64,000 bases of DNA, taken from NCBI GenBank assembly GCA_016222805.1, contig JACRQG010000008.1, positions 248,001 through 312,000 on the forward strand, given 5' to 3'. The notes under the pieces are model-generated. The model had not been told where the DNA came from. It saw only the letters and a program-made list of their open reading frames with translations, and did no database searches. A program made the translations under genes and the position numbers. Source of the DNA: Verrucomicrobiota bacterium. Lineage in GTDB: Bacteria > Verrucomicrobiota > Verrucomicrobiia > Opitutales > Opitutaceae. Positions within the stretch are counted from its first letter, which is position 1; each line of letters opens with the position of its first letter. Positions 50,940 through 59,513 of this stretch are shown in pieces.

Positions 50940-52079
50940 ATGTGGTTCCTCCGACAGTTCCTGCTCGCCTGGAGGATGCTCTCCGACCGCCCGGCCCGCC
51001 TCACGCTCTCGTTCGTCGGCGTGGCCTTTGCCGTCGTGATCATGTTCGCCGAGCTCGGGTTCCTCAACGGCGTCACCGACAGCTCGATCAACCTCGCGGT
51101 GCGCCTCGGAAGCGATCTCGTCGTGGTCCACCCGCAGCAGGAGCACCTCAAGTCGGGAGTCGAGTTCCCCCTGTTTCACCTGCAGCAGGTGCGCGACGTG
51201 CCGGGAGTCGCCGCCGCGCGGCCGCTCTACACCAGCGGCAACTACTGGGCCAATCCCCAGGACGGCAGCCGCAACCGCGTCCTCGTGATCGGGGTCGACC
51301 TCGACGATCCGATGCTGCGCATCCCCGAGCTTGCCACGCTCCGCGAGGAACTGCGCGCCCCGGACACCGTCCTCTTCGATCGCCGGGCCCGGCTGGAACT
51401 CGGCGTGGTCCAGCCGGGCACCCGCTCGCGGGTCGCCGGCCACCCGGTGCGGGTCGCCGGCCTGTTCTCCCTCGGCCCAAATTTCGCCTACGAGGGCCAC
51501 GTGCTGATGAGTTCCCGCAACTTCCTGCGCCTCCCGAACCAGCGGGCGGAGGATGTCGATCTCGGCATGGTGCGCCTGCAGCCCGGCGCCGATCCCGAAA
51601 CCGTCCGCCGCCGCATCCAGGAGCGGGTGGGCGCACGGCTGGAAGTGCTCACCGCGGCGGAGGTCGCGCTGCGCGAGCGCACCATCACCACCCGCAAGGC
51701 CCCGGTCGGCATCGTCTTCGGCCTCGGCCTGCTCGTCGGCTTCGCCATCGGCACCGTCGTCTGCTACCAGATTCTCTTCAACGAGGTGAACGACCACCTG
51801 CCCCAGTTTGCCATGCTCAAGGCCCTCGGCCACCCGCCGCGCTTCCTCATCGTGCTGGTGCTCTTCGACGCCCTGATCCTGTCGCTCGGCGGATTCCTCG
51901 CCGGCTGGCTCGTGGGCCGCGGGCTCTACGCCTTCCTCGAACGCCAGACCGCCCTGGAAATGGACCTCTCCACCCCCCGCGCCCTCCTCGTCCTCGCCCT
52001 GACCAGCGGCATGTGTCTCCTGGCGGGCTGGCTCGCCCTCAAGCGCGTTGCCGCCAGCGACCCCGCCGACCTCTTCTGA
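50940..52079 (+). CDS. DevC-like FtsX-family permease, second copy
   Basis: A 379-residue paralogue of the preceding gene with the same topology: RLTLSFVGVAFAVVIMFAELGFLNG, a periplasmic domain, then VGIVFGLGLLVGFAIGTVVCYQIL and two further helices, ending VAASDPADLF. The two copies differ most in the periplasmic domain, so they may recognise different parts of the substrate or adaptor. Characterised DevBCA systems have a single DevC, so two is a noteworthy difference. The ATPase gene follows 11 bp later. Confidence 0.85.
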   Translation: MWFLRQFLLAWRMLSDRPARLTLSFVGVAFAVVIMFAELGFLNGVTDSSINLAVRLGSDLVVVHPQQEHLKSGVEFPLFHLQQVRDVPGVAAARPLYTSGNYWANPQDGSRNRVLVIGVDLDDPMLRIPELATLREELRAPDTVLFDRRARLELGVVQPGTRSRVAGHPVRVAGLFSLGPNFAYEGHVLMSSRNFLRLPNQRAEDVDLGMVRLQPGADPETVRRRIQERVGARLEVLTAAEVALRERTITTRKAPVGIVFGLGLLVGFAIGTVVCYQILFNEVNDHLPQFAMLKALGHPPRFLIVLVLFDALILSLGGFLAGWLVGRGLYAFLERQTALEMDLSTPRALLVLALTSGMCLLAGWLALKRVAASDPADLF

Positions 52080-52090
52080 TCCTCCGCGTC

Positions 52091-53200
52091 ATGCCCCTGC
52101 CTCCTCCCCGCGAAGTCGCCATCACCGTCACCGGCGTGAACCACCACTACGGCCGCGGCGAGGCGCGCAAACAGGCGCTCTTCGACAACCACCTCGCCAT
52201 TCATCGCGGCGAAATCGTGATCATGACCGGACCTTCCGGCTCCGGCAAAACCACCCTGCTCACGCTCATCGGCACGCTCCGGGGCGTCCAGGAGGGCAGC
52301 ATCCGCATCGACCAGACGGAGCTCGCCGGCCTCGCCCCGCCGGACCAGGTGCGGATGCGGCGCAACATCGGCTTCATCTTCCAGCAGCACAATCTCCTCG
52401 ACGCCATCAGCGCCCGCCAAAACGTCCGCCTCGCCCTCGAACTCTCCGCTGCCCCGCGCCGCGAGCACAACCAGCGCGCCGACGCCATCCTCGGCACGCT
52501 CGGCCTCGCCGATCGGGTGCACTACAAACCCCGCAACCTCTCCGGCGGCCAGCGGCAGCGTGTCGCGATTGCGCGCGCCCTCGTCAACCAACCGCGCATC
52601 ATCCTGGCCGACGAACCGACCGCAGCCCTCGACAAGGACTCCGGCGCCATCGTGGTCTCCCTCCTCCGTCGCCTCGCCGACGAACAGGGGTCCTCGGTGA
52701 TGATCGTCACCCACGACAATCGCATCCTCAACGTCGCCGACCGGATTGTGAACATGGTCGACGGCCGCATCGTCTCCGACATCCGCGTCAAGGAGACGAT
52801 GGTCATCTGCGCGATCCTCAAGCGCTGCGAGATCTTCAAGGAGATGAGTCCGTCCGATCTCACCGATGTCGCGCAGAAGATGCGCGAGGAGCGGTTCGCC
52901 AACGGCGCCACCATCATCCGCCAGGGCGACATCGGCGACAAATTCTACGTCATCGCCCAGGGCCGCGTGCACATCCAGGTCGAGTCCGCCACCGGCACGC
53001 GGGCCGTCGCCAGCCTGGCCGAGGGCGGCTTCTTCGGGGAAGTCGCCCTGCTCCGCGACCAGCCGCGCAACGCCACGGCCCAGGCCGATGGCGAGGTGCT
53101 CGCCTACACCTTGTCAAAGGCCGATTTCCTGGCGGCCGTGCGGGCGCACCGCAGCTTCGAGGCTCAGCTCAGCGCCCAGCTCTTCCACCGCGGCGGCTGA
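52091..53200 (+). CDS. DevA-like ABC ATPase with C-terminal cyclic-nucleotide-binding domain
   Basis: A 369-residue fusion. Residues 10-230 are an ABC ATPase of the MacB/LolD/DevA type: Walker A GPSGSGKT (47-54), Q-loop FIFQQHNLLD, signature LSGGQ (150-154), Walker B ILADEP (171-176) and switch His in IVTHDN. Residues 240-360 are a CRP-like domain: FANGATIIRQGDIGDKFYVIAQG and a complete phosphate-binding cassette FFGEVALLRDQPRNAT (E317, R326). Transport may therefore respond to a cyclic nucleotide. It is the last gene of the TolC-adaptor-permease-permease-ATPase operon. Confidence 0.88.
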   Translation: MPLPPPREVAITVTGVNHHYGRGEARKQALFDNHLAIHRGEIVIMTGPSGSGKTTLLTLIGTLRGVQEGSIRIDQTELAGLAPPDQVRMRRNIGFIFQQHNLLDAISARQNVRLALELSAAPRREHNQRADAILGTLGLADRVHYKPRNLSGGQRQRVAIARALVNQPRIILADEPTAALDKDSGAIVVSLLRRLADEQGSSVMIVTHDNRILNVADRIVNMVDGRIVSDIRVKETMVICAILKRCEIFKEMSPSDLTDVAQKMREERFANGATIIRQGDIGDKFYVIAQGRVHIQVESATGTRAVASLAEGGFFGEVALLRDQPRNATAQADGEVLAYTLSKADFLAAVRAHRSFEAQLSAQLFHRGG

Positions 53201-53271
53201 CCGCTCCGCCGCTTCGCCCATGCCCGCACCCCGCGTCCCCCCACCCACCGCGCCCGGTACCCCGGCGAGAC

Positions 53272-53290
53272 TGTAACCTATTGGGTTACA
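53272..53290. promoter_or_regulatory. Perfect 19-bp inverted repeat, candidate operator
   Basis: TGTAACC and GGTTACA separated by TATTG, centred 46 bp before the PhyH gene start. It is an AT-rich island in GC-rich DNA. The shape suits a homodimeric repressor such as TetR or a similar helix-turn-helix protein. No regulator gene is adjacent. Confidence 0.5.
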
Positions 53291-53326
53291 TTTCCGCGGG
53301 CGCCCGCGCCGGTTTCCTTTCTTCCC

Positions 53327-54097
53327 ATGCCCGACGTCCCGACCCGTCTCACCGCGGAGCAGATCCACCAGTTTGCCCGCGATGGCTGCCTGCTCGTGCG
53401 CGGTTATTTCTCCGCGGAAGAAATGGCGCAGGCCGGGCGCGCCATCGAGGAGCTGGTGGCGCGGCCGCCCCGCACCGGCCACGAAATGGTCTACTACGAG
53501 CCGAGCGTGACGGATCCCTCGCGGCGGGTCCTGCAGCGCGTCGAGAAGTTCGTCGAGGAGGAGCCCATCCTGCGCCGGCTGATCTGCGAACGCGGGCTGG
53601 CGGAGATGACCGCCCAGCTCCTGGGCGCGCCCGCGGTGCTCTTCAAGGAGAAGATCAACTTCAAGATGCCCGGGGGCCAGGGGTTCGCCCCGCACCAGGA
53701 CATCCAGCCGGGCTGGGACGACTATGCGCCGTATTTCATCTCCGTCCTCGTCACGATTGATCCGAGCACGGTGGCCAACGGCTGCCTCGAACTGGCCGCC
53801 GGCCACCACCAGCGCGGCTGGATCGGTGAGCGCATGAAACCCCTGACCCCGGAGCAGCTCCGGGGCATCGAATTCGTGCCGGCGCCGACCGAACCGGGGG
53901 ATCTGATCTTCTTCGACTGTTTTGCGCCCCACCAGTCGGCGCCGAACCTGACCGACCGCCCGCGCCGCAACCTCTACCTCACTTACAATCGCGCCGACCA
54001 GGGCGACTTCCGCGCCCGGTATTTTGCCGACAAGCGGGCGGCCTTTCCGCCCGACTTCGAGCGCGCCCCGGGAACGGAATACCGATTCAAGGTGTGA
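53327..54097 (+). CDS. Phytanoyl-CoA dioxygenase (PhyH)-family oxygenase
   Basis: A 256-residue iron(II)/2-oxoglutarate oxygenase. Iron ligands: H123-x-D125 (APHQDIQPGW) and H202 (CFAPHQSAPN). The 2-oxoglutarate arginine lies in DRPRRNLYLTYN (R213/R214). The start follows a pyrimidine leader (ggtttcctttcttccc). Family members hydroxylate lipids, natural products or, in PhnY, 2-aminoethylphosphonate. Here it lies between a lipid-type exporter and a sphingolipid-like cluster, with a phosphonate cluster 6 kb away, so hydroxylation of a ceramide chain or of the phosphonate are both reasonable. Its stop overlaps the next start (GTGA). Confidence 0.8.
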   Translation: MPDVPTRLTAEQIHQFARDGCLLVRGYFSAEEMAQAGRAIEELVARPPRTGHEMVYYEPSVTDPSRRVLQRVEKFVEEEPILRRLICERGLAEMTAQLLGAPAVLFKEKINFKMPGGQGFAPHQDIQPGWDDYAPYFISVLVTIDPSTVANGCLELAAGHHQRGWIGERMKPLTPEQLRGIEFVPAPTEPGDLIFFDCFAPHQSAPNLTDRPRRNLYLTYNRADQGDFRARYFADKRAAFPPDFERAPGTEYRFKV

Positions 54098-55731
54098 GCG
54101 GCCTGCAGGGATCCCTACCGTCCGGACCGGCCGCAGGGGTTGGAGTTTCCCGGTCCTCGCGCTGGCACCGGCTGCCAGCGCCTGATCACCCGGGATGGCT
54201 CGTCGCGCTCTGGGCCGTGCTGTACCTGCCGCGCCCCTTCCTGCTCGGGTTCTACCATGATGACTGGTGGTCGCTGGTCGAAGCCGCCGCGGGCACGACG
54301 GCCTTCTCCGCCGAGCGGCTCGCCAACCTCTTCAGCTGGGATGCGGGCTACGCCTCCCGGCCGCTGGCAGGCCTGACTTGCTTCCTGATCAGTTCCGTGG
54401 CCGGCACCCACGCTCCGCTCTGGCAACTCGCCAACGCCCTCCAGGTGGCGGTGGCCGCGTGGGCCCTTTGCCGGCTGCTGCAGGTGATCTCCGCGCAGCT
54501 CGCCGCCACGCCCGAGGCGCCCCGGCTTCCGGCCCACCTCGCCGTCGGCGGCTTCCTGCTGACTCCCTGGAATCTCGGCATGACCGCTTGGCCCGTCGCC
54601 AGCGGGTCGCTGCTGTCGCTCGCGGGCTTCGCCCTCGGCGCCGCGAACCTGCTGGAGCCCGGTGCGCGCCCGGGCCGGGCCTGGCGCAGCAGCGCGTGGT
54701 GCCTCGCGTCGTTTCTGTGTTACGAGGGATTCTACCTTCAATGGGGGGTGATTCTCGCCCTCGCCGCGGGGTGGGGAATGGAGCGCCGCGAGCTGGTCCG
54801 AAGCGCCGCCGCCCTGGCCGCCGTCCAGATCGTGGCGGTCCTCTACAATCGCGCCATCGCCGGTTTCCTTCCGAACGAGGCGACAAAGCAGTACTTCTCC
54901 GAATGGCCCCGCCTGTGGTGGGAGTCCCTGTTCGGGCTCCCGGGCGAACTGGCCCACACGCTGCCCGGATCGCCGGACCTGGGACAGGGCCTGTTCCTGC
55001 TCGGCGGCGTCGTGATCCTCCTCGCCGCGTGGCGGGTGCCCAACCGCCCGCTGGCCCGCAAGGTGGTCACGCTGGTGCTGGCGGCGCTCGCGCTGGCGGC
55101 GACGGCGGCGCTGGTGCACGCGCTCGCCGGGTACCGGCTCACCTCGGCTGGCGTCATGTCGCGCACCACCTACAGCCTCAGTCTTGCCTTGGCCCTGCCG
55201 GTGCTCGCCGCCGCCCATTTCGCCGGAGTCCCGCCGTGGCTGGCCGCCCGGCGTCCGCTCGGGGTGGTCGCCGCGGGCGTGGCGGCGCTGCTCGCCGCCG
55301 GGCAGTTCCTCGCGGTTTCCTGCTGGGCCTCCGTCTGGCGGCTCCAGCGCGAGGTACTGGCCGCGATGCCCGTGGAGCGCATCCGCCGGCTTTCCCCGGC
55401 CGAGGACCGCGTCCTCTTCGTCGGCCCCGCGTATCAGGATCACCTCGTGGTGTTCGGTGCCGAATGGGATCTGACCGCGGCGGTCCGCCACCGCCCGGAA
55501 CTCGCCCCCGGCCGCCGGGCGTTCACGGACGTCGTCCGCATCCACCCGGCCACGGCCCAGTACGTGTGGCACTGGAACGGCAGCGTGCTCACCCAGGATT
55601 GCCCGGGCTACTGGGTCCGGCGCTTCCCGGTGAAGCGGCTGCACCTCTGGAACCACTACACCGGCACTTTCTCGGTCGCCGCCCCCGGCTTCCGCTTCAC
55701 CCCCGCGGATCACCCGGAATACCGCCGCTGA
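54094..55731 (+). CDS. Polytopic membrane protein, probable GT-C glycosyltransferase
   Basis: A 545-residue protein from GTG 54094, which overlaps the PhyH stop. About eleven hydrophobic helices are visible (for example HPGWLVALWAVLYLPRPFLLGF). The first external loop carries FYHDDWWSLVE, the Asp-Asp pair typical of GT-C enzymes that use polyprenyl-phosphate sugars. The C-terminal 150 residues are soluble (VLFVGPAYQDHLVVFGAEWDL...HWNGSVLTQDCPGYW). It probably transfers a sugar on the periplasmic side. Sequence identity to a named family is not something I can claim. Its end overlaps the convergent AUR1-like gene by 35 bp. Confidence 0.6.
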   Translation: MSGLQGSLPSGPAAGVGVSRSSRWHRLPAPDHPGWLVALWAVLYLPRPFLLGFYHDDWWSLVEAAAGTTAFSAERLANLFSWDAGYASRPLAGLTCFLISSVAGTHAPLWQLANALQVAVAAWALCRLLQVISAQLAATPEAPRLPAHLAVGGFLLTPWNLGMTAWPVASGSLLSLAGFALGAANLLEPGARPGRAWRSSAWCLASFLCYEGFYLQWGVILALAAGWGMERRELVRSAAALAAVQIVAVLYNRAIAGFLPNEATKQYFSEWPRLWWESLFGLPGELAHTLPGSPDLGQGLFLLGGVVILLAAWRVPNRPLARKVVTLVLAALALAATAALVHALAGYRLTSAGVMSRTTYSLSLALALPVLAAAHFAGVPPWLAARRPLGVVAAGVAALLAAGQFLAVSCWASVWRLQREVLAAMPVERIRRLSPAEDRVLFVGPAYQDHLVVFGAEWDLTAAVRHRPELAPGRRAFTDVVRIHPATAQYVWHWNGSVLTQDCPGYWVRRFPVKRLHLWNHYTGTFSVAAPGFRFTPADHPEYRR

Positions 55732-56656
55732 TCGCCCCGCCCGCCGCCCGTCCCCGGAGGCCGACGGTTCCCGCAAACACCACCGCGGCCAGCAGCATGC
55801 CGGCCAGCCCGTCGACGAGGTAGTGGTGATTCAGGTACACCGAAGCGAACGTGACCAGCAGCCAGAAGGCGGTGGCCGGGCCGCGCAGCGACCGGAACCA
55901 CCACGCGAACAGCACGGCGAGAAAGGTCTGTCCCACGTGCAGCGAGGGAATCGCCCCGAAGACGTTGGCGTTGCGCCCGTAGTACTGCGCAAACCAGTCC
56001 ACCCCGAACAGGGCGTCGAACCGCGCCGCCCCGGCGGCCTCCGGTGCCGCCGACAACACGACGGGGCCCAGCCCGTGGCGATCGACGTACCAGGGCGGGG
56101 CGGCGGGATAGAGGAGATAGACCACATACCCGGCGAGGTTGAGCGCGAGCAGCGCCCACAGCACGCGCGGCGCCAGGGAGCTCCTCGCGCCGAAGCGCCA
56201 CCACGCCGCCATCCCCAGAAACGCCGGCATGAACCCGAGGTACGCGACGCCGCACAGGCCATCCAGTACCGGATGGGTGCGGGTCTGCCACCACTCGGCC
56301 GGGGTGACGCGCCGTCCTCCATCCTCGAGGCCAAACCACGCCAGTTCCCACGCCCGCGGCTCGGCCACCCGCACCGGCCCGCGCCAGGCCTCGACCCAGT
56401 AGCGCTGGGCGTCATAGACGGCGACGAGCAGGAGCAGTGGAACCAGGAACCGGCCGAGCGGGCGCAGCCGCGGTCCCGCGTAGTAAAGCACCAAGGCCGC
56501 CCCGGCGAGCCACAGGTGATCGCGGCGCAATCCTCCGCCCCAGGCGTGGATTCCCGGATAAGCGGCGGCGATGGCGAGGGGCAGCCAACGGGCCGCCGGG
56601 CCCAGGGTGCGCCACCAGAGGCTCCATTCCGCCCGGAGCGGCGGCAGCCGGATCAT
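55697..56656 (-). CDS. AUR1-like PAP2-superfamily protein (inositol phosphorylceramide synthase type)
   Basis: A 319-residue integral membrane protein. It matches the fungal AUR1/bacterial PAP2_3 pattern: YLLYPAAPPWYVDRHG (AUR1 CSPPWY region), NVFGAIPSLHVGQTF (H240) and YLNHHYLVDGLAG (H278, D282). The catalytic triad spacing His-x3-Asp is kept. AUR1 moves phosphoinositol from phosphatidylinositol to ceramide. Genes for a CDP-alcohol phosphotransferase and inositol-phosphate synthase lie within 5 kb, which supports this role. The start overlaps the GNAT gene stop (ATGA). Other lipid phosphate transfers remain possible. Confidence 0.78.
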   Translation of the reverse strand: MIRLPPLRAEWSLWWRTLGPAARWLPLAIAAAYPGIHAWGGGLRRDHLWLAGAALVLYYAGPRLRPLGRFLVPLLLLVAVYDAQRYWVEAWRGPVRVAEPRAWELAWFGLEDGGRRVTPAEWWQTRTHPVLDGLCGVAYLGFMPAFLGMAAWWRFGARSSLAPRVLWALLALNLAGYVVYLLYPAAPPWYVDRHGLGPVVLSAAPEAAGAARFDALFGVDWFAQYYGRNANVFGAIPSLHVGQTFLAVLFAWWFRSLRGPATAFWLLVTFASVYLNHHYLVDGLAGMLLAAVVFAGTVGLRGRAAGGAISGGIPGDPRG

Positions 56657-57783
56657 CGCAGCGCCCTCTCGTACAGCCGAAGGGTCTGCGCCCGCCAGCC
56701 CCCCACCCGCTCGATCAACGCGATGGTCTCGTGATTGTCTTCGAGGATCCAGGAGAACTCGAGCTGCTCATAGGTGCCCGGCCGCGCCAGGAGTTCATGA
56801 TAGCGCCGGGTGAACAGCACCGGCAGGCCCAGGCGCCGCGCCTCGGGCCGCACCCCGAGCAGGAATAACCGCACGCCCTTCACGCGCCGACGCTCCCGCA
56901 GCAGCCGCCACCAGCCCCACGGCCACAGGCGGCCGTCGATGCGACGGATGATCTCATTCACGTTCGGAATCGCCACCGCCAGCCCGACCGTTTCGCCCTC
57001 GCGCTCGGCCAGGAGGACGAGTTCCGGATCCAGGACGAGCCGGTACTGCTCGTAGTACTTCAGGAAGTCATCCGCGGTGATCGGTTGCGCACCCCAATTG
57101 TCGCGCCAGGCCTCCGCGAACACTCCCTCCAGCCGGCGTGCCTCGCCCGGGAGATCGCGCGGATTGAGGGAGCGCAGGCTCACCCCGGTGGCGATCCTCT
57201 CCGCCACCGCGCACATCCGGGTGAACTGGTCGGTGCGCCAGGACTGCCGGTCGAGACGAAAGACGTGCAAGTCCCGCGCCTTGGCGTAGCCCGCCGTCTC
57301 CAGCAGGCCGCGGTGGTAAGGCGGGGTCCAGGCCATGCCGGCCATGGGGGCGTGCTCGAAGCCGTCCAGCAACACTCCGGCCTCATCCTGGATGCTGAAG
57401 TTGGCGGGTCCGCGCGCGACTTTCAGGCCGCGGTCCCGCAGCCAGTTCTCCGCGGTCCGGAGCAGGACGGCGGCGGTTTCCGGCCGATCCTCGCTTTCGA
57501 AGAAACCGAAGAAGCCCGCCCCGTCCGCATGCACCGCCAGGTGCCGGCGGTTGTGCAGCGCCGCGATCCGTCCCACCGGTTCCCGACCACGCCAGGCGAG
57601 GAAAAACTCCCCCGCGGAATGCTGGAAAAACTCGCCCCGCCGGGGATCGATCTGGCGCCGCACGTCGAACAGCAACGGGGGCACCCAGGCGGGATTCCCG
57701 GAATGAAATTTCCAGGGCAGGCGCAGAAAGGTCTCCCGATCGCGCGCGTGGCGCACCGGCCGCAGCTCGAGGGAGGACGTCAT
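56653..57783 (-). CDS. GNAT-fold acyltransferase, candidate bacterial ceramide synthase
   Basis: A 376-residue protein from ATG 57783 (MTSSLELRPVRHARDRETFLRLPWKF). The N-terminal region includes HSGNPAWVPPLLFDVRRQIDPRRGEFF and FFLAWRGREPVGRIAALHNRRH; the C-terminal GNAT core includes LVLLAEREGETVGLAVAIPNVNEI and GVRPEARRLGLPVLFTRRYHELL. Bacterial ceramide synthases belong to this acyl-CoA N-acyltransferase superfamily and have about this length. It is coupled to the AUR1-like gene and divergent from a ketosphinganine-reductase-like gene, so N-acylation of a sphingoid base is the best inference. Confidence 0.7.
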   Translation of the reverse strand: MTSSLELRPVRHARDRETFLRLPWKFHSGNPAWVPPLLFDVRRQIDPRRGEFFQHSAGEFFLAWRGREPVGRIAALHNRRHLAVHADGAGFFGFFESEDRPETAAVLLRTAENWLRDRGLKVARGPANFSIQDEAGVLLDGFEHAPMAGMAWTPPYHRGLLETAGYAKARDLHVFRLDRQSWRTDQFTRMCAVAERIATGVSLRSLNPRDLPGEARRLEGVFAEAWRDNWGAQPITADDFLKYYEQYRLVLDPELVLLAEREGETVGLAVAIPNVNEIIRRIDGRLWPWGWWRLLRERRRVKGVRLFLLGVRPEARRLGLPVLFTRRYHELLARPGTYEQLEFSWILEDNHETIALIERVGGWRAQTLRLYERALR

Positions 57784-57918
57784 CGGGCCGGCACGTTCGC
57801 CGAAGCCCGGACCCGGCGCCAGAGCGTTTTTGCGCGCGGGCCGCCCGTTGACGCGCCCGGCGTTTTCGGCTCCGCTCGACCCGAGCCGCATGCTTCGCGC
57901 AACTTCGCTCTCCGCCCC

Positions 57919-58746
57919 ATGAACCTGCGGGATCAGCACGTCCTGATCACCGGCGGTTCCAGCGGAATCGGTCTCGCCCTGGCCCTCGCCGTGGCGGCCC
58001 GCGGCGCCCGGGTCTCCCTCGTGGGCCGCGACCCGGCCAAACTCGCCTCCGCCCGGGAGACAATCCGGGCCGCCCATCCTTCCACCGCGGTCTTCACCGC
58101 GCCGGCCGATGTTTCCCGGGCAGCCGAGATCAACGCCGCCCTGGCCGCGGCCGAAAAGACCCACGGGCCGGTCGATGTGCTGGTCACGTCCGCCGGCGTC
58201 GCCCGGCCGGGGTATTTCGAGGAGGTGCCGGTCGAGGTGTTCGAGCGTACCATGGCCGTGAACTACCTCGGCACGGTGTATCCGCTGAAGGAGGTCGTGC
58301 CGGCGATGCGGCGGCGCCGCCACGGTGCGGTGGTGCTGGTTTCCTCCGGGGCCGGCCTGTGCGGGCTTTTCGGGTACACACCCTATTCGCCCTCCAAGTT
58401 TGCGTTGCGCGGCCTGGCCGAGTCGCTGCGCGCGGAACTGCAGGGTTCCGGCGTGCACGTGATGATCGTCTATCCTCCGGACACCGACACACCACAGCTC
58501 GCCGAGGAGAACCGCACGAAGCCCGTGGAAACCCGGGCCCTCACCGCGGGCGCCGGCCTCTGGAGCGCCGAAGCCGTCGCCCGCGCCACGCTGGACGGAC
58601 TCGATCGGAAGCGCTTCGCCGTCACGCCCGGCCTGCCACTGACCGCCCTGTACTGGCTGCAGAGCGTGCTGGCCCCGGTATTGCGATGGAGCTTCGACCG
58701 CACCGCCCGACGGGCCCGGGCGGCGGCGGGACCTTCTGCCCGATGA
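57919..58746 (+). CDS. Short-chain dehydrogenase resembling 3-ketosphinganine reductase
   Basis: A 275-residue SDR from ATG 57919 (the open frame extends upstream into the divergent gene). Cofactor motif TGGSSGIG (11-18), catalytic Ser142/143, Tyr156 and Lys160 (YSPSK). Two blocks are strikingly like eukaryotic KDSR/FVT1: YPPDTDTP (185-192) and AEENRTKPVETR (195-206); the hydrophobic C-terminal region also fits. KDSR reduces 3-ketodihydrosphingosine to dihydrosphingosine. The first enzyme, serine palmitoyltransferase, is not in this window. The stop overlaps the CDP-alcohol phosphotransferase start (ATGA). Confidence 0.78.
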   Translation: MNLRDQHVLITGGSSGIGLALALAVAARGARVSLVGRDPAKLASARETIRAAHPSTAVFTAPADVSRAAEINAALAAAEKTHGPVDVLVTSAGVARPGYFEEVPVEVFERTMAVNYLGTVYPLKEVVPAMRRRRHGAVVLVSSGAGLCGLFGYTPYSPSKFALRGLAESLRAELQGSGVHVMIVYPPDTDTPQLAEENRTKPVETRALTAGAGLWSAEAVARATLDGLDRKRFAVTPGLPLTALYWLQSVLAPVLRWSFDRTARRARAAAGPSAR

Positions 58747-59480
58747 GCGATCTCGATGCCTGGGCGGGTGCGGCCCTGCTGGTGATGGCGGCGGGACTGC
58801 TCGTCGTCGCCGCACTCTGCGGCCAATCGCCCGTCCACGCCCGCGTCGTCCGCGAGGGCGGCACGATCTTTCTGCCGGAGCGGGTGATGCAGGCCGGCTA
58901 CCATTGGATCGATCGGCTGGCCGCCCGCGCGACGGGCCTCGGCCTTACGGCCGACGCGGTTTCCTGGATCTCGCTCGCCCTCGGCCTCGCGGCCGGGATT
59001 CTCGCCGGCGCCACCTGGCTGGGCGGCGCCGCCTGGGTCCTGGCCCTGAGCGGCCTGGGCGACGGTCTCGACGGCGCCATGGCGCGGCGCCAGGGCACGG
59101 CGTCGGCGGCCGGTGCCGTGCTCGACTCGGTCCTGGATCGCTATGTCGAGTTCTTCTACTGCGCGGGGCTGGTCGTCTACTTTGCGGGACAGAGCCTGAA
59201 CCAGCTCGTGGTGCTCACGGCCCTGTTCGGAGGATTTATGGTCACCTACTCCACGGCGAAGGCCGAGGCGCTGCACCTTACCCCGCCGCGCGGCTGGATG
59301 AAGCGGCCGGAACGAATCGTCTGGCTGATCGCCGGGTCGGCGGTTGCCGCCGCCGCCCGGCTCGGCGGCTGGGCCTCCGATCCCATCCTCCTTTCCGTCG
59401 TCGGGATCATCGCCGTCGCCGCCAACGTCTCCGCGCTTCGCCGTCTGCGCGCCCTCGCAGCAGCCGCCGCCGGGCGGTGA
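58743..59480 (+). CDS. CDP-alcohol phosphatidyltransferase
   Basis: A 245-residue membrane enzyme with the complete family signature DG-x2-AR-x8-G-x3-D-x3-D at residues 110-132 (DGAMARRQ...G124...D128...D132). About six helices, with an N-terminal one before the cytosolic segment. It transfers a phosphatidyl or other CMP-linked group to an alcohol. Coupled to the KDSR-like gene and near inositol-phosphate synthase, it is a candidate phosphatidylinositol(-phosphate) synthase; CMP-aminoethylphosphonate is an alternative donor if the phosphonate pathway feeds lipids. Confidence 0.83.
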   Translation: MSDLDAWAGAALLVMAAGLLVVAALCGQSPVHARVVREGGTIFLPERVMQAGYHWIDRLAARATGLGLTADAVSWISLALGLAAGILAGATWLGGAAWVLALSGLGDGLDGAMARRQGTASAAGAVLDSVLDRYVEFFYCAGLVVYFAGQSLNQLVVLTALFGGFMVTYSTAKAEALHLTPPRGWMKRPERIVWLIAGSAVAAAARLGGWASDPILLSVVGIIAVAANVSALRRLRALAAAAAGR

Positions 59481-59513
59481 CCAGCGCAGACAATCACGTC
59501 GGCGCGGACCAGG

